DNA of 64,000 bases, from NCBI RefSeq assembly GCF_000350225.1, contig NW_005179112.1:92251-156250 (forward strand). The letters run 5' to 3'. The notes below the pieces were generated by a model, which had not been told where the DNA came from, searched no databases, and was given only the letters and a program-made list of their open reading frames with translations. Origin of the DNA: Chondrus crispus (Eukaryota > Rhodophyta > Florideophyceae > Gigartinales > Gigartinaceae). Of the stretch, positions 1-13,147 are shown piece after piece (position 1 is the first letter of the stretch; each line of letters begins with the position of its first letter). A program made the translations under genes and the position numbers.

Positions 1-435
1 GCGGTACTTTACCTAACCCGCCGGTGCCACCTCCCCCTTCGTAAAGCAAGCAATCACCCCCGGTTCTCTGGATGTTGGAGCTACTAGGACGAGTCTCTGG
101 TACGTCCCCACACCCAGGGGTCCCCCTTTTAGGTTGCTTCCTTCCTTCGGGTCGTACGTACGCGTGTCATATTGCGCGATTCCTTTCCTCTTCCCCTTTC
201 TGACAGGTTGGCTATCCCTACAGCTGTCCCTATTTCCCCGGTTCGCTATCCTTACGGCTATCTGCTCTTCTTTGCCTTTTCCTCTTTTCTGCCCTCTACC
301 ACAGCTTTCCCGGTCTATGCTGTTGCAGTGTTTCTACTGCGCTGTCCCTGCACGGGACTGGTCTCTCCGGAGAGACTCGGGCTACAGAACCCGAGTCTGT
401 ACCTCGATCCGCACCGGAGGATCGACGGTACCACA
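1..435. mobile_element. LTR-like remnant at the window edge
   Basis: This stretch is pyrimidine-rich and ends in TACCACA. The same ending closes the two better-defined solo LTRs at 43052 and 56498. It has no believable coding frame. I read it as the end of an LTR cut by the window edge, related to the family of the other LTRs here. The left end and any target duplication lie outside the window. It could instead be unrelated repeat sequence. Confidence 0.35.
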
Positions 436-900
436 GCCCGTATACCCCAATAGTGTTTCATCTGCATTGAGGCTCAATCCCACGTTTTACGTCCATTTCA
501 AGTACCTCAAAAGTTGTTTTGCAGCCGTACAGTGTACATCGATGTATGTGGTTATACATTTGGCCAGGTATGCAACTACATACATAACGTCAGGTCTTGT
601 AGAAGTGGCGAGGAACATAACGCAAACCAGCAGTTCGCGGAAGGGAATGTAGTTCGGTTTGTTGGCATTCCCCCAATTTTGTGCTGGTTACATTACAGAA
701 ATCAGACTTCTGTTCAAGGACACACTTTTCGGCTTACACTCTTCCAATCCAGAACGGTTCAGAAGAGCCCTTCAGTAGTTTCTCTGGTATATTTTGAAAG
801 TGCGGTTGGGTCTGTCACGTTTGACTTGTACTCCCAGGAACCTTGTCACTTCTCCAAGATGACGGATGTCAAACTCGTTCCCAGATCCCACCTGAACAAT

Positions 901-3895
901 TCACTTGTTGGAAGAAAGTTGGCTGCGACCAGATTGTCGCCCACGTAAACGGGCACGTATGTTGTCTTGTTCCACGTGTTCGTACGTAGAAACTCGGATC
1001 TGCCCTAGACTCTTGAACCCCCAATGCCATAAGCTTAAATTCTTGTTCCAGGCTTTAGAGCCTTGTTTCAGACCATAAAATGCCTCTAAAAGTTTCCTCA
1101 CCTTGTTGTTCCAAAGTATCTGTGTGAAAGACGTCCTGGAGTTTGGGAGATAGCCATGGAAGTGTAAGATAAATCTCTTCATTTAGATCCGACGATAAGA
1201 TTGCTGTCTTGATATCGATATGATCTATGTGTTGGTCCTGAGGCTGTAAGACCTATTTGCAGACGGATGGTTTGAAATTTTGTCACCTGCGAAAATACAT
1301 CCTTCTAGTTAATATCTTGCACTCTGGAAAGTCCCCTCGTAACCAGTCTCGCCTTGTGCCTTAAAATATGCTTACATACATCCCTTTTGACATCGAAAAC
1401 CCACTTACCGTCAATAGGGTTTCTACACATCGGTAGACTCTTAATACTTCGTACACTTTCATGTCACGTCAAGATAGCATCTCACTTTCCATTGCCTCTG
1501 TCCATTCATCACGCTAAGTACTTGTCATAGCTTGAACATGACTGTCTGGAATGAAAGTATCGAGGGGGTCATTTTCGACATAGCAGTAAAAGGGCCTGGC
1601 AACCGCTGTCACGGAATGGAATTGGTGCGCTTACTCTGGGCCTCGGCGAGCGTCGTGGTCCCGCGAGTTGTTGGACTTAGGTAGAACCGGCTCTCTCTAT
1701 CTCTTAGCCATCCGTTATGTTTTGTTGTCTATTTTCATCGTTTTGCGATAGCCCATTGTGGGAATCTTCTGACCCAATGTCTCGTGCAATGAAGGTATTT
1801 ATGTTATTCCGACCATTGGTGCCACGATACCGACAACGATTGACTCAATATTAACAGCAGTGGAACTTTCGGCATCAACTCTGACAATTGCTTTATTAAA
1901 TGTGATATATCTAGACGCCATGATCTTGTTTTCATCTGGTAAATATACGCGATATGCGTTTCCTGAGCTATAACCAACATGTATCCCTTTCCGTGTCTTG
2001 TAATCAAACTTGTCACTCTTCTGCGGTGGTGGACGAAGAAAGTGGATGTTCGTACCAAATATTCTCACAACGCCGATATTCGGCTTTCGATCGAAGAGAA
2101 CCTCATAAGGCAATGTAGATCCAAAATGATTAGCTGTTCCCTTATTCAGACCCGGTTTCGAATGAATTTTGCGTTGTGTACAGCTTCAGCCCATAGTTCC
2201 TTATACACGACACCATTGATTTCCTCCAACTCGGCCAGCACAGTTCTTGCCCGTTGTATGGTTCTGTTGAGCCTTTGCGCCTTGGCGTTTGATTCGGGAG
2301 AGTACGGCGCTGTAAATTCATGGCTAATACCACGTTCACCAAAGAAGCCCTGGAGCGCATCATTCATTTATGAATGATACGCCCCAACGGTCACTTCTCA
2401 AGCTAAGTATCATTCTGTCCGTACGGTTTCTGATGCTAATTATAATATTTTTGAGTGACGCGGCACAGTCGTACTTCTGTCGTAAGAAATCCACATATGA
2501 TGCAGCACTGGTATCATCCAACACGACCGGTATGTATGAGGATCCTCCCAGAGATGTAGGTGTGATTTGTCCGACCAAGTCAGCATGTAAGAGGTCCCCG
2601 ACGTTGCCATTGATTAAAAGTATCTGCGGCTTATGACGGGCGGCTGTCAAGTTTCCAGACTTGCCCTCGTGACATATGTTGTGAACGACATTCTGTGATT
2701 TGAGTTCATCCAATCCGTCTACAACTTGGTGTTGGATCATTTTAGAAATTGTCCCGCAATTAACGTACCCCACTCTTTAAGGAGAAGTTTCATACTTGGT
2801 TTTGAAACGTTTCAACGGAAGTCTGTGGATCTGTATGCGTGAGGAAAATATGACAGAAATTACGCCGGAAAGTTCCGCAATATTATGCGCCGTGGTTGTA
2901 CCGTTCATAAACGTCTGTCGGCCCTTGGAACATCCACTTCGTTCGAGTTCCCGGAAACTTGATACTTATCCCATTCCTCTGCACCATTGGCACTGAAATT
3001 AAGTTTGTCCATAGGTCTGCAACGTACGCCACGTCTTTCAAAAATTACTTCGTTATGCTACCCTTATGGCTAAATTTGCATTGCAACATAACTGTACAAC
3101 GTCCTTCGGCTGACGGGCTTCTGTCACTCTTAGCGATGTCCACATCACTGCCTCTTCCCGAGCCATTGTTGGGTTCCAAAGAATGGGACGAATACAAATC
3201 ATTACACATGTGCTGAGAGGCGCAATTGCCCAAAAACCATTTGTTGCTGATATCGCCCGAATCACTCGTCCCCGGACTCGCTGTATCAGTGGATTTGGTT
3301 ATGACGTCAATGTGTGCCTTTTCGCCATTCTATAGATTGGGACGTGACCCACGTCCCCTTCATTCCCCGACTTACTTTTAGTAAGATGAGGCTTGTAGTT
3401 GGAAGGTTCTGGATTGAAGAAACAGTCTCGTTTGATGTGTCCTTTCTTCTTACAGCTATGACAAATGAGATTTCGATGCCTGTTCTTGATGGATCCTGTC
3501 ATGAATGCCTTTGATGGATCTCTACTATCCTTGTCATCTGTCTTTCTTTGTCGTCTGAGCTCCTCCTCGGGAACCTCAAGTTTCGCAACTCGTTGTTCGA
3601 ATCTAAGGTCACTGTCTTCCATGTGACTAGGCACACGTAGTATTCGTAGTATAATGACCGGCGCGCGGAGGTTGGGCGCCGAGGTTATTAATCTGGTGGC
3701 CGTGCACGGTGTACATGTCGGCGAGGCACCCACATGTGGCGAACGCGCGCGAGCAGATCGGTCGTAGGTATTACGCGTGTAAGTAGCACACGTGTCGTCC
3801 GCGCGATCGGTCGTGTCGTGGTATGCGTGTACGGTAGCACACGTGTTGTCCGCACGGTAGTTTATAGCTAAGTGTGCGTGTACTGTAAGGCACAA
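901..3895 (-). mobile_element. Ty1/copia LTR retrotransposon fossil
   Basis: Minus-strand pieces appear in the copia order. Near 3299-3895 is a gag-like part with a CCHC zinc knuckle (CHSCKKKGHIKRDC). From about 2773 to 1799 lie integrase-type parts, including a HADLVG segment, a YSPESN-type segment and the region after the catalytic core. Near 901-1182 is a short reverse-transcriptase piece with the copia signature LKQGSKAW. The order gag, integrase, RT is diagnostic of copia rather than gypsy. The element is clearly broken, with many breaks and large missing parts, so it is old. Flanking LTRs are not clearly matched. Confidence 0.85.
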
Positions 3896-4190
3896 GTGTG
3901 GTGTTAAGACCCGTACGGTAGTAGTAGGAATTACGTAGATAGAATTTTAATAGTGTACAGTACCCGGCACGCACTAAGCAGCAGGTACTGTAGTAGGATA
4001 GGTGTCCGAGGCGTCCCTCTGAGGGGAAAAGCGCTGACACCTGTCTGCACAGCAAACTGGGGTAAGCTCGTCCCCGTCCCTTTAGCGCCTATCTAGATCG
4101 TCTGCTTGTTTATTCGCGCTGGATTCTAAACCGGGCACCGTTCGCCTCCGTACACGCACCTAGGAGCGACTGCATGTAACTGGAAACGTG
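3896..4190. mobile_element. LTR-like segment related to the solo LTRs
   Basis: This stretch resembles, in the plus orientation, the middle of the solo LTRs at 42473-43052 and 55975-56498. The shared order is a GTACAGTA-rich part, then AGGTGTCC, a short G-rich hairpin, CACCTG, a CCCCGTCC block and CCTTTAGCG. Similarity is partial, so this is a diverged relative. It may belong to the neighbouring copia fossil or be an independent solo LTR. I could not fix its ends. Confidence 0.4.
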
Positions 4191-4699
4191 TATTACTCCC
4201 TTTTCGCGAGCTCGTCTGTATCGGCACATTCGCGCGCCGCGCGTTTGCGTCGCATGCACCCTCCGCTATACCTCTTCCTCTCACCCACCCCAAGGAAAGG
4301 AGAAGTTATCCCTGTGTATTCTTCCTCTTGTATTGTAATCAGATGAGCCTCCGAGGCGCGCAAAATCATTGTCAAATGTCGGCTCTACGTAACTAGTTGT
4401 CGCGCCCATGTGCTGGATGTCACCGACATGGCCTCCATCGAGAATTTCTTCGCAGCGCTGGAAGAGGTAACAACCAATAGGGGGTGTCCCGCGGTAGATC
4501 GGGACTGTGGTAGAGCAAAGGGGAAGTACGTCGGCCGACTGTAAAAGCACGACGTACTGGTCGAAGTGCGGACCCGGAATGGGACCAGAACTGGAAGGGG
4601 TGGTGTAAGAACACAAAAAACAGGGGTGAACCCGAGCCTAAAGACTAGTGTCAGACACGGGTGGAGCGCCGAGTAGCGGAAACTCCTAGAGAGAACGAG
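4191..4699. other. Intergenic, no recognised content
   Basis: Only short overlapping open frames with no family features are present on either strand. I see no repeat structure or gene here. Confidence 0.5.
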
Positions 4700-5050
4700 C
4701 GCGACAGATGTCAATAGTGCCGCCAAGGCCAGAGGCTTGTCGTAGCCCGCGACTTGACAATCGTCACAATGCAGGGAGAGAGAAATAGGTCGTGCGACAG
4801 TAATACGCCCAGGCTAGAGGCCAGTCTTAGCCCGCGTGGTCGCAACGACAAAGTAAAAAGGAAAACAATTGGAACGCCGAGCGACAGTAACACGCCGAGG
4901 TTAGAGGCTAGTCTTCACCCGCGTAGTCGCAAAGACGGAGGAATGGAAAAGGTAAAGTAAAGGCAATAGAAGCCAGGGAAACGTCGCAAGACAGATGCCG
5001 ACAATGTCGCCTAAGTCAGAGGCTTGTCTTGACCCGCGGTGTCGCACCGT
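4700..5050. repeat. Degenerate tandem repeat, about 90-105 bp period
   Basis: Four diverged copies start near 4707, 4793, 4880 and 4985. Each holds the order GCGACAG, a GCC..AGG block, AGAGGC, GTCTT, CCCGCG and GTCGCA. Spacing varies because A-rich spacers of different length separate the conserved cores. No coding potential is evident. Confidence 0.7.
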
Positions 5051-5400
5051 CGAAGGAAATCCGTTCCCAAAAGATCCTTGACTGTTTACTGTCATTGCCC
5101 GGCGCCGTCGCTTAAATAAGCGAGGTCGCGGGGTCTTGGACATTGTCCGTCCTACTGTACTACTGTACTCTATTATGTAATGCACTGTACTGTGCCATTA
5201 CTACTGTACCTTGTCATATACAACCTCCGGGCTGTAATGTATACAGTAGATCTTCCGTCTGTAAGGCACACGTGTAGGCGTCCGTCTGTAATGCCCGTGT
5301 GAGCGTCCGCGTGCGCGTGTAATGCACACGTGTGGGCGTGCGCCTGTAATGAACAGGCGCCGTCTGGTACTGTACACATCCTGGCAATGATACCACACTA
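5051..5400. repeat. TACTGTA-rich and CACACGTG-rich short repeats
   Basis: The first half is dense in TACTGTA and GTACTGT. The second half repeats a unit resembling CTGTAATGCACACGTGTG followed by GCGTCCG at roughly 30-40 bp intervals (about 5250-5350). A related arrangement is seen near 3780-3900. It may be part of a regulatory section of an old retroelement. Confidence 0.5.
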
Positions 5401-5514
5401 TTAATAGAAGTTTCGTACTCTTGAATGGACTGCTACTTTTTGTCTACAACTACTAAAATCGTTGTCTGTGTGTCTGTCTGTATGTCCTTGCGCTCCCGCG
5501 TTGCCATTGGCGCA

Positions 5515-5830
5515 CGGGGGCGGCGCCGCGGTGACAAGTGGCGGCCACGTGCGGGGCGTCCTGGCCGCAGGCCAGGCCGCCACGGGTACACGTGGCGTGA
5601 CAAGTGGCGACACGTGGCCAGTGGTGGCCACGTGCAGGGCNNNNNNNNNNNNNNNNNNNNNTCCGCCCCGAGTCACAAATGGCGACACCTGGCGGTAAAA
5701 TTAATTTTATTTTGAATTTCGAACTGTAACACCAATGCAGCACTACAGTAGCGTGCCGGTGACAAGTGGCGAAACGTGGCGGCGCCCCTGGTGACAAGTG
5801 GCGGTGAGGCGAAAGCGCGCACGAATAGAA
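5515..5830. repeat. GTGACAAGTGGCG short repeat around an assembly gap
   Basis: The motif GTGACAAGTGGCG, often followed by CACGTGGC, occurs at least four times here, twice on each side of the 21-base gap at 5641-5661; a variant with CACAAATGGCG lies just after the gap. GC content is high left of the gap. A single related GTGACAAGTGGC occurs near 22992. The gap probably marks a collapsed or unread part of this repeat. Confidence 0.6.
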
Positions 5831-6600
5831 ACCTTTTTTACATAGCGGCACGTCGGCAGCACAGTACCGGCTTTCGAGTTCAACAACCTTCAGCAATTTT
5901 GCACCACGTGACAGTTCCCTGGTAGCGTGGTGACCAGAGTCTGGGCAAGGCAGCGATCGTGATTCTATGCCGGCTTAGTAGTGGGTTGAATACGGCATTC
6001 CCCGCGAAAAGTTTACCGGATTGCTTGACGGCATCCGGATAGTCCCTAGGTGCTATTGCGCTTTGCTTTTAGTAAAGCGTGGTAGTCTGCCGCTGTGCAG
6101 GAAGCGTAATCCGATAGCACACCATTTCTTGGTGTTGTAGTATCGGGCTCGGAACAACGGCCTCCGCAGAGAAATCTGCGGACGTCGGACTGACGTTGTT
6201 TTCAACGTCGACAACGAAGATCAAACGCAGCCTCCGTCAAACTATAGAGGCTGCAATAAGACCCAGTGTAGGTGCCGTTAGGGCTTGGAAAACCTAACCA
6301 CCGCACTGAGGGAAAAGGGAGCGCGCGTACATAGCGACCCCGGCGGGAAGAGCCTTGCCAAGAGGTTCTTTCTAATACCGGGCTCCCTGGGAGTAGAAAT
6401 AGACAAGGTGGTCGTACTCTGAGTATTAATACTGTACCCTGTGTATAGTAGGACCATTAGTCTATTTCTATTTCTATTTTGTTTTTGGTTCTTTTGAATC
6501 ACGGGATAGTACAAGACAATAAAGGCCCTATATTGTTACTCTCTTGCTAAGTGCTCTTGCGGACGACCTAGCTGGCTGACGTTGCGTTTAGACCTTTGAG
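5831..6600. other. Flank upstream of the Helitron gene
   Basis: No coding frame with family features is present. The 5' end of the Helitron should lie in this stretch, but I could not place its expected TC terminus. Confidence 0.4.
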
Positions 6601-6704
6601 GACTGCTTGCTACAACTCATAGCGATCTACAACGGACCCCTCGCACTTGCGTCAACCCTAGCTGCACTTGCAGGGATAACACTAGCGCGCCGAGCAGAAC
6701 ATAA

Positions 6705-9700
6705 ATGGCGGAAACAGCGGGCGAAGACGTGGCAGAAGCAAGACGGCAGCAAAGAAACGCGCGTGCAAGGGAAAGAAGAGCGCAAGAGTCTGAATCTGAC
6801 GCTCAAGCACGTCGTGAGGCACGTCGAGCCCGTGCCAGAATCCGGACGGGGCAACAAACCGAATCTCAAAGGGAAGCGCGTCGTCAAGCCAACCGTGAAC
6901 GTGCTGCAGCACGAAGAGCAGCAGAGACGTCTGAGCAGCGCGAGGAGCGTCTCCGTCGACTGAGGGAGAGAGCCAGGGTGCGCAGAGCGGGAGAAACCAC
7001 CCCCCTCCGAAATGCGCGGCGCGAAGCGGATTGCATTGCGACACGAGGCACTAGAGCGGAGGAATGTACTCCTATTCGTGAGGGGCGGCGAGAATCGGAT
7101 CTTATTGCAACGCAAAGAGGCCGAGCCGAGGAAAATACTCCACTGAGATCTTCGAGACAGGAGTCGAATCGCTTGGCAATGCGACAAGCAAGAGCTGTGG
7201 ATATATCCCCTGTCATAGCTGCGCGGCAAAGATCCGACCGCCAGGCTCGAAGTGCCTCTCGACAGCTCTTCCCTCCACTACCCGAGTCCTCTCCTTCGTA
7301 CCGCGATCTCGGCATGATCCGTGTTGAGTGTTCACACTGCAAAGCTCTGCATTTCGTCCAAGAACGCATGGGGGGCAGCTCTGCCGCAAGGCCCATTTTT
7401 TCCACATGCTGTGGGAAGGGGAAGCTGTCATTGCCGCTTCTCCCCGACCCGCCAGCTCTTCTGCGCTCTCTTCTCATCGATGATACTCCAAGGGCCTGCA
7501 GCTTCCGTAAGAACATTCGAGCATACAATGTAGCGCTATCGATGGCATCTGTGGTCGCCAAATGGGTGAACAGAGGTCCCGATCCTTCTAATTTTATCCC
7601 CACAATGACGATGCAGGGCGGGATGTACCATTACATGGGTCCCATGATGCCATCCGAAGGGCGGGCGCCTTCCTATGCTTCCGTTTACATTCATGACACT
7701 GACTACGCCACCCAGACGCGCACAAGGCTTGGAACCTCTAGACAACTGGAAGAGGCACTGATGACGCAACTGACACACATGCTGCACGAATGCAACCCCT
7801 ACGTGCAGACGTTTCTGTGTATGCGAGAATGGGCTCAATCTCCTCAAAACAACTGTCCTGCCACGTACCAGATGGTCATCCATGGCGACCGCAGGCCAAG
7901 TCATGAGCACGTGCGCCGGTACAATGGTCCCGAAGCTTCTGAAGTCGCCGCATTGATCCCTGGAAATGAAGACGGAGAGATTGGGCGAAGAGATATCGTC
8001 GTGCGCAGGAGAGGGACTCTGAACAGTAACGGGAACGAAGTGCTGGATCCGATTTCAGTCAGTCATCGCGCATACGATCCATTGAGTTACGTGCTTTTGT
8101 TCCCGAACGGTAGAGATGGATGGTATCCAGAGCTTCGATTCTCCAGTGTTCAAGACGGCAGACGTACCAAGATTACTCCGATGATGTACTACGGATGGCA
8201 TTTGTTCGAAAGATCAGGCGAGTTCAGCACAATCTTGCACGCAGCACGACTCTTTCAGCAATACTTGGTTGACCAGTTCTGCAAAGTGGAGGCAGAAAGG
8301 CTTTCTTATCTCCGCCACAACCAGACACAACTTCGAGCCGCCGACTACACCTCACTGCGCGACAGCCTAGGAGACTCCCGTCGTGCTGAAGATGAAGCCG
8401 ATGCCGTGCATGCGGGACGACTGTTCATTCTCCCTTCCACGTATATTGGAGGTGACCGCTATATGAGGCAGCAGATGCACGACATCATTGCTATATCGAA
8501 CCAAATTGGCCACCCGGACATCTTCCTCACCATGACATGCAATCCAAGCTGGCCGGAGATCACAAGAGCCCTACTGCCGAACCAAACGCCTCAGGACAGA
8601 CCGGATCTGTGCGCACGTGTGTTTCGTCTCAAAATGAAAGATCTCATGTCCTTGGTCATCAACGAAGAAGTATTCGGAACCGTTGTTGCCCATGTACGAG
8701 TCATCTAGTTTCAGAAACGCGGTCTTCCCCACGCTCACGTTGTATTTTTCCTAGATGAAGTCTCCAAGAATGATATGCGTACTCCCGAAAACGTCGACCG
8801 CATTATCTCTGCCGAGATCCCGTCTGCCCAAGATCCAGAACTCCAAGAGGTCGTGCTCAAGCATATGATTCACAATCCATGTGGAGAACACAATCCAACA
8901 GCCGTGTGCATGGGCGAGCGGTACTGCAGGAAAGGGTTTCCAAAATCGTTCAAACACGAAACCAGCCAGTCCGACAGTGAGTACTACATCACGTACCGAA
9001 GAAGGGCACCCTCTGCAGGTGGCGTCTCCATCGAGCGACCCTCCCGTATTGGCCGACGACAGCAGCCCGTCGTGGTAGACAACTCCTGGGTCGTTCCTCA
9101 AAGTCCTGTGCTTCTACGTTCATTCGCTTGCCATTTGAATGTTGAACTCTGCGTGTCACGCGTTGGCGGAATCAAGTACCTCTTCAAGTATGTGTTCAAG
9201 GGACAAGACCGAGTGACCATGGAAATCACTGCCGAAAACGAGCGCTACGACGAGATCTCCAACTTCCAAGATGCCAGATACGTTTCGGCATCGGAGTCCG
9301 CATGGAGGTTATTCTCCTTTGACATTGTAGACCGCAATCCTCCAGTAGTCAGGCTTGCAGTGCATCTGCCCAACCACCACACGGTTTACTTTGAGGAAGG
9401 GCGAGAGCAGGAGGCGGCGCTTCGACCAGCAACAGGCACGAAGCTGACCGAGTGGTTTAAAGCCAACGAGAAGTACCCAAGCGCGCGGCATATTCGGTAC
9501 CACAAGTTTCCAAAGTACTTTACGTGGAAGACACGCACCAAGTCATGGAGTCCAAGAGCAACCCTGCGAAGACGGAACGCCACCAGCGAAGAGGAAGCCT
9601 ACGATTTCAGTGGTACAGGTGCCAACGTAGTCGGTCGAATCTACACTGTCAGTCCGAGGGAGGGTGAGCGCTACTTTCTTCGCCTCCTCCTCACACAAGT

Positions 9701-11660
9701 GCCAGGGGCAACATCCTTCGAGAACTTGCGAAATATCGACGGCGAGCAGTGCACCAGCTTCCGACAAGCTTGCTTACGACTCGGTTTACTGGCCGACGAT
9801 GCCGAGTGGAAGCACGCAATCCGAGATTCATTCCGGTCAAGCTTCGTTCCTCTTTCTCATCTTTTTGCTACGATTCTGGCACACTGCCAGCCTTCGGACC
9901 CTCTCTCGCTGTGGAACGACCACCTGGACATGTTTCTCACCGATATTCGCAATCGTGCACGCAGACAACCCATTCGAAGACAGCAGCTTCGCGATGATCA
10001 CCACGCCACATCTTACGTACTTCGAGAGGTACAGGAGGCTCTGCAGACCGTGCGATCCGACTGGACGCTCGCAAACTTCGGATTCCCACTGCCCGATGAC
10101 AGCCTGCCCGCTTTGGAACAGCAAAACGAGATAGAGACCCCCGAAGCACGAGCGCAGCAGTGGGAAGGGCGACTACAGACGTCGTTGCCGCTGTTGAACA
10201 CAAATCAACGTCATGCCTTTGACGAAATAGTGGGCTCCTTGCTTCCAGGCGTATCCGTCTCTGCATTGCTTCAAGGATCCTTAAGCGCCGTTGCGGGACC
10301 TTCTATGCCGACACGAAGTGGTCGTCTCTTCTTCCTCGATGCTCCTGGCGGAACAGGCAAAACATTCGTGCTCAGCGCCATTCAAGACTTCCTTCGTACG
10401 CGCCGTAAGCAGGTCATCGCTGTCGCTACGTCTGCTGTTGCTGCTGTGCTGCTCGACGGTGGACGCACCGCTCATTCCGTGTTCAAGATTCCCATTCCTG
10501 TATCTGCCGAAAGCACGTGCAGCTTCTCCGCAAACTCCGACACAGGCCGTACACTGCAACAAGTCGATCTCATCATATGGGACGAGATCGTCATGTGCCA
10601 TCGACATTGCATTGAGACTGTCGATCGCTCCCTTCGAGACTTGATTCAAACCGACCGGCCCTTCGGAGGAAAGTTCCTCGTGCTCGCTGGAGACTTTAGA
10701 CAAATCCTTCCCGTCGTTCCGGGCGGGTCCAGAGGTCAAATCGTGAGTGCGTGCGTCAAGGCTTCCCCGCTGTATCGAGAGTGCCGATTCCTGCGCCTTA
10801 CCGAGAACATGCGCCTTGCTGCTCTCCGAGCGGACCCTGCAGCAGATGTGGAGGCTCTCAACTTTCCAGAGTTCCTCCTCAGCGTCGGGGAAGGCAGACT
10901 TCAAGGCGAACAGCGCCCGGAATGGATCTCACTACCACAGTCCGTTGCGTTCGAGCACACCATCCGCAGTTTATGCCTCAAGGTCTTCCAAGGCATTGGA
11001 GACAATCACGCCGACCCTGCCTGGCTCACCAAGCGCGTTATACTCACCACAAAGAACAGGCCGCTCGAGGAAGTCAACGAGGTCATCGGCAACATGATTC
11101 CGGGATCGTATCGAACGTATTTGAGCGCAGACAAGGTCGAGAACGAAGACACCAACGCGCTGATCTATCCCACAGAAATGCTCAACACCTTGACCGCCGG
11201 ATCTGCTCTACCAGACCACAAGCTCAAGCTCAAGAAAGGCTTCATCGTCATGCTTCTGCGCAATCTCGATCCCGCTACCGGTCACGTCCACGGCACGTGA
11301 TATGTCATCGAGAACATGACCAACAACCTGCTCTTTCTACACGTTACCACCGGGTCACACCAAGGCAACAGATTGTGTCTTCCTCGAATGCCCTGCAGAC
11401 CAGGAGATGACAACTTTCCCATCCCTGGCTTTACCCGAGCGCAGTTCCCCATTCGCACGTGCTTCGCCCTTACAACGAACAAAGCGCAAGGCCAATCCTT
11501 CGGTGGCCGCATTGGTCTCGACTTACGAGATCACTGCTTCTCGCACGGTCAACTCTATGTCGCACTATCAAGGACTACTCACCCAGGCAACGTCACTGTC
11601 CTCACTCAAGAGTCCAATAAAACCACGCGAAACGTAGTGTACGCCGAGGTCCTTCAGTAG
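6705..11660 (+). pseudogene. Helitron RepHel (HUH replicase-PIF1 helicase), two nonsense codons
   Basis: One reading frame of 1,652 codons including the terminal stop, broken only by TAG at 8706-8708 and TGA at 11298-11300. Domain order: an Arg/Ala-rich N-terminal tract (about residues 1-190); a cysteine/histidine zinc-like part around the SHCKALHF segment; the Helitron N-terminal domain; and the HUH nuclease with GLPHAH at 8721-8738. The two-tyrosine motif KYLFKY is near 9174-9191. A PIF1-type helicase follows, with Walker A (APGGTGKT, near 10341), WDEIVM as Walker B, and a late SF1 block ending in YVALSR. The first stop directly precedes FQKRGLPHAH, where relatives usually have Glu. The second replaces a codon that reads as Arg (CGA to TGA) in HVHGTRYVIEN-like context. 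The protein nicks, unwinds and copies DNA in rolling-circle transposition. So few breaks imply recent activity. Confidence 0.9.
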
Positions 11661-11740
11661 TTACCAAAAAAAGTAAACGCCATTGTCTTTACATATTTTC
11701 ATTGCCACCCTTCCCAAATAGTGTTCCTCCACGCCTCCTT

Positions 11741-11776
11741 GGCTCGGCGCGCGAAGCGCGCACGGAGCCCACTTGT
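11741..11776 (+). terminator. Candidate Helitron 3' terminal hairpin
   Basis: GGCTCGGCGCGC and GCGCGCACGGAGCC pair around a GAA loop with small bulges, followed by CACTTGT. The position, 81 bases after the RepHel stop, and the hairpin-then-CT layout match Helitron termination signals. CTTG differs from the usual CTRR. Confidence 0.55.
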
Positions 11777-13137
11777 CTTGATACTAAATACTTCTCGGCG
11801 AAGTGTGGTCTGTGTAGCTTTGGAGTGCCTAAACTTCATGACTAAAGAGTTTCCTGTACTTATTTACGCATCTCGTTCAGTAGTGCAGATGCCACATGCT
11901 TGGAATCCACATTGCAGATAATTTCGGCTATTGATTTTCGCTGCTCTTGTGAGATCATCTCGTTTTCAGCAACGTTAGTACGGGCAGGAGGTTTGATGTC
12001 TTCCGATACATACTTTCACAAGTCCCCACTCTGAAGTACCAGTTTACTTGTGTGCTCCAAAGAAGGCAGTGTTTTCCATTTAGCTTTTCGATATTATCTC
12101 GTATTCATCTTGGGCCCGATAACCTGTATGATATTGAGCAGTTGGTGTTTACTTGTCTGGAATACAAGGGACCTGTCGTAGTCACTGGTACATTTCCTAC
12201 AGTATTGTTGGAGTTGTAATCAATTCTAGTATTAAGTCCATCGCTTTCATTTCCCAAACCCTATTTGCACACCCAGAACAATAATCTACGAGATTTTACT
12301 TCAGAGGCCATATGAGCTCCATTGGAAATCACCATGAAACAAACATAAAATTCAGAAGATATCAGACGAGCAGGCTGTTACATCCAACAGGCAAATCTAT
12401 AAATTTACAGAATATGGCAAAAAGATGGGTGCCCTCAACTATGGACAAAAGTGTTCTAATCAAAAAATCAGGAATTCTTCGTAAACAGCCGTGAATAGTG
12501 AGTTTCTCTGCCCCGGCCAGCCATGCCTCCTCTGTTTTCTTCTGTTCAGCAGACCGTACCGGAAAAGCACGTGGTTACTTTTAAAAACAATTCTTACCAG
12601 TCGAACCCGCGCACCGCAATTGTGATTAGGCGGGGGTTTCAAACATGGCCTTCCAAATATGAGTGTACAGTAAAATGCGACGTCTGTCCGGATGTCCAGA
12701 AGCAATGCCGTTCTATGCAGGAGCATAGAACGGCATTGCTTCTGGAAGGAGCGCACAGTTGTTGCGCAGATTCGGACCCTGAAGAAGAGAGGTACTGTAC
12801 CGGGAATGCACTGTAGACAAATATTAGAGATTGAGATTTAATTTTTTTGAATAGAAATAGGATAATTTGTGTCCGATCTTTAGAACAATTTGTCTTCATT
12901 CCAAAGGGGTGTACTTGCTGGTGCCAGCAGAGCTGCCAGCAGCTCCTGTTAGTTTTTTCTATGGGCTGTGTATGATCTCAACGTGTAAGAAAGAGGGGAA
13001 TCGTAGCTTTCTATTGGTTCCAAAATCATTTTGCAGGGATATGTATGAGGGTTTAGATGGCCAATACTGCACCATTTGTCCGGGCTTGAGGGCACCCCCC
13101 CGCCCCCCCTTTACTGTAGCCGAGGTTTATAGCTGTT
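11777..13137. other. Intergenic, AT-leaning, with one palindrome
   Basis: No convincing gene. The only structure seen is the palindrome at 12695-12746. A G/C homopolymer-rich patch of C runs lies near 13090-13110. Confidence 0.5.
12695..12746. repeat. Perfect 24-bp palindrome with AGGA loop
   Basis: Arms 12695-12718 and 12723-12746 are exact reverse complements, separated by AGGA. The arm sequence is not seen elsewhere in the window. It is not next to a recognised element end. See the finding on palindromes. Confidence 0.9.
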
Positions 13138-13147
13138 CTTAGAACGT

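Larger units (their letters stand above)
6600..11776 (+). mobile_element. Helitron rolling-circle transposon, nearly intact
   Basis: The element encodes one RepHel protein (see 6705-11660). Its likely 3' end is at about 11741-11776. There, a GC hairpin with arms around a GAA loop (CGCGCGAAGCGCGC core) is followed about ten bases later by ACTTGT, where a canonical Helitron would have CTRR followed by T. The hairpin and spacing fit the family; the CTTG terminus is one base off the rule. The left boundary given is only the start of the supported region. Helitrons leave no target duplication, so the ends can be proven only by comparison with other copies. Confidence 0.75.
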
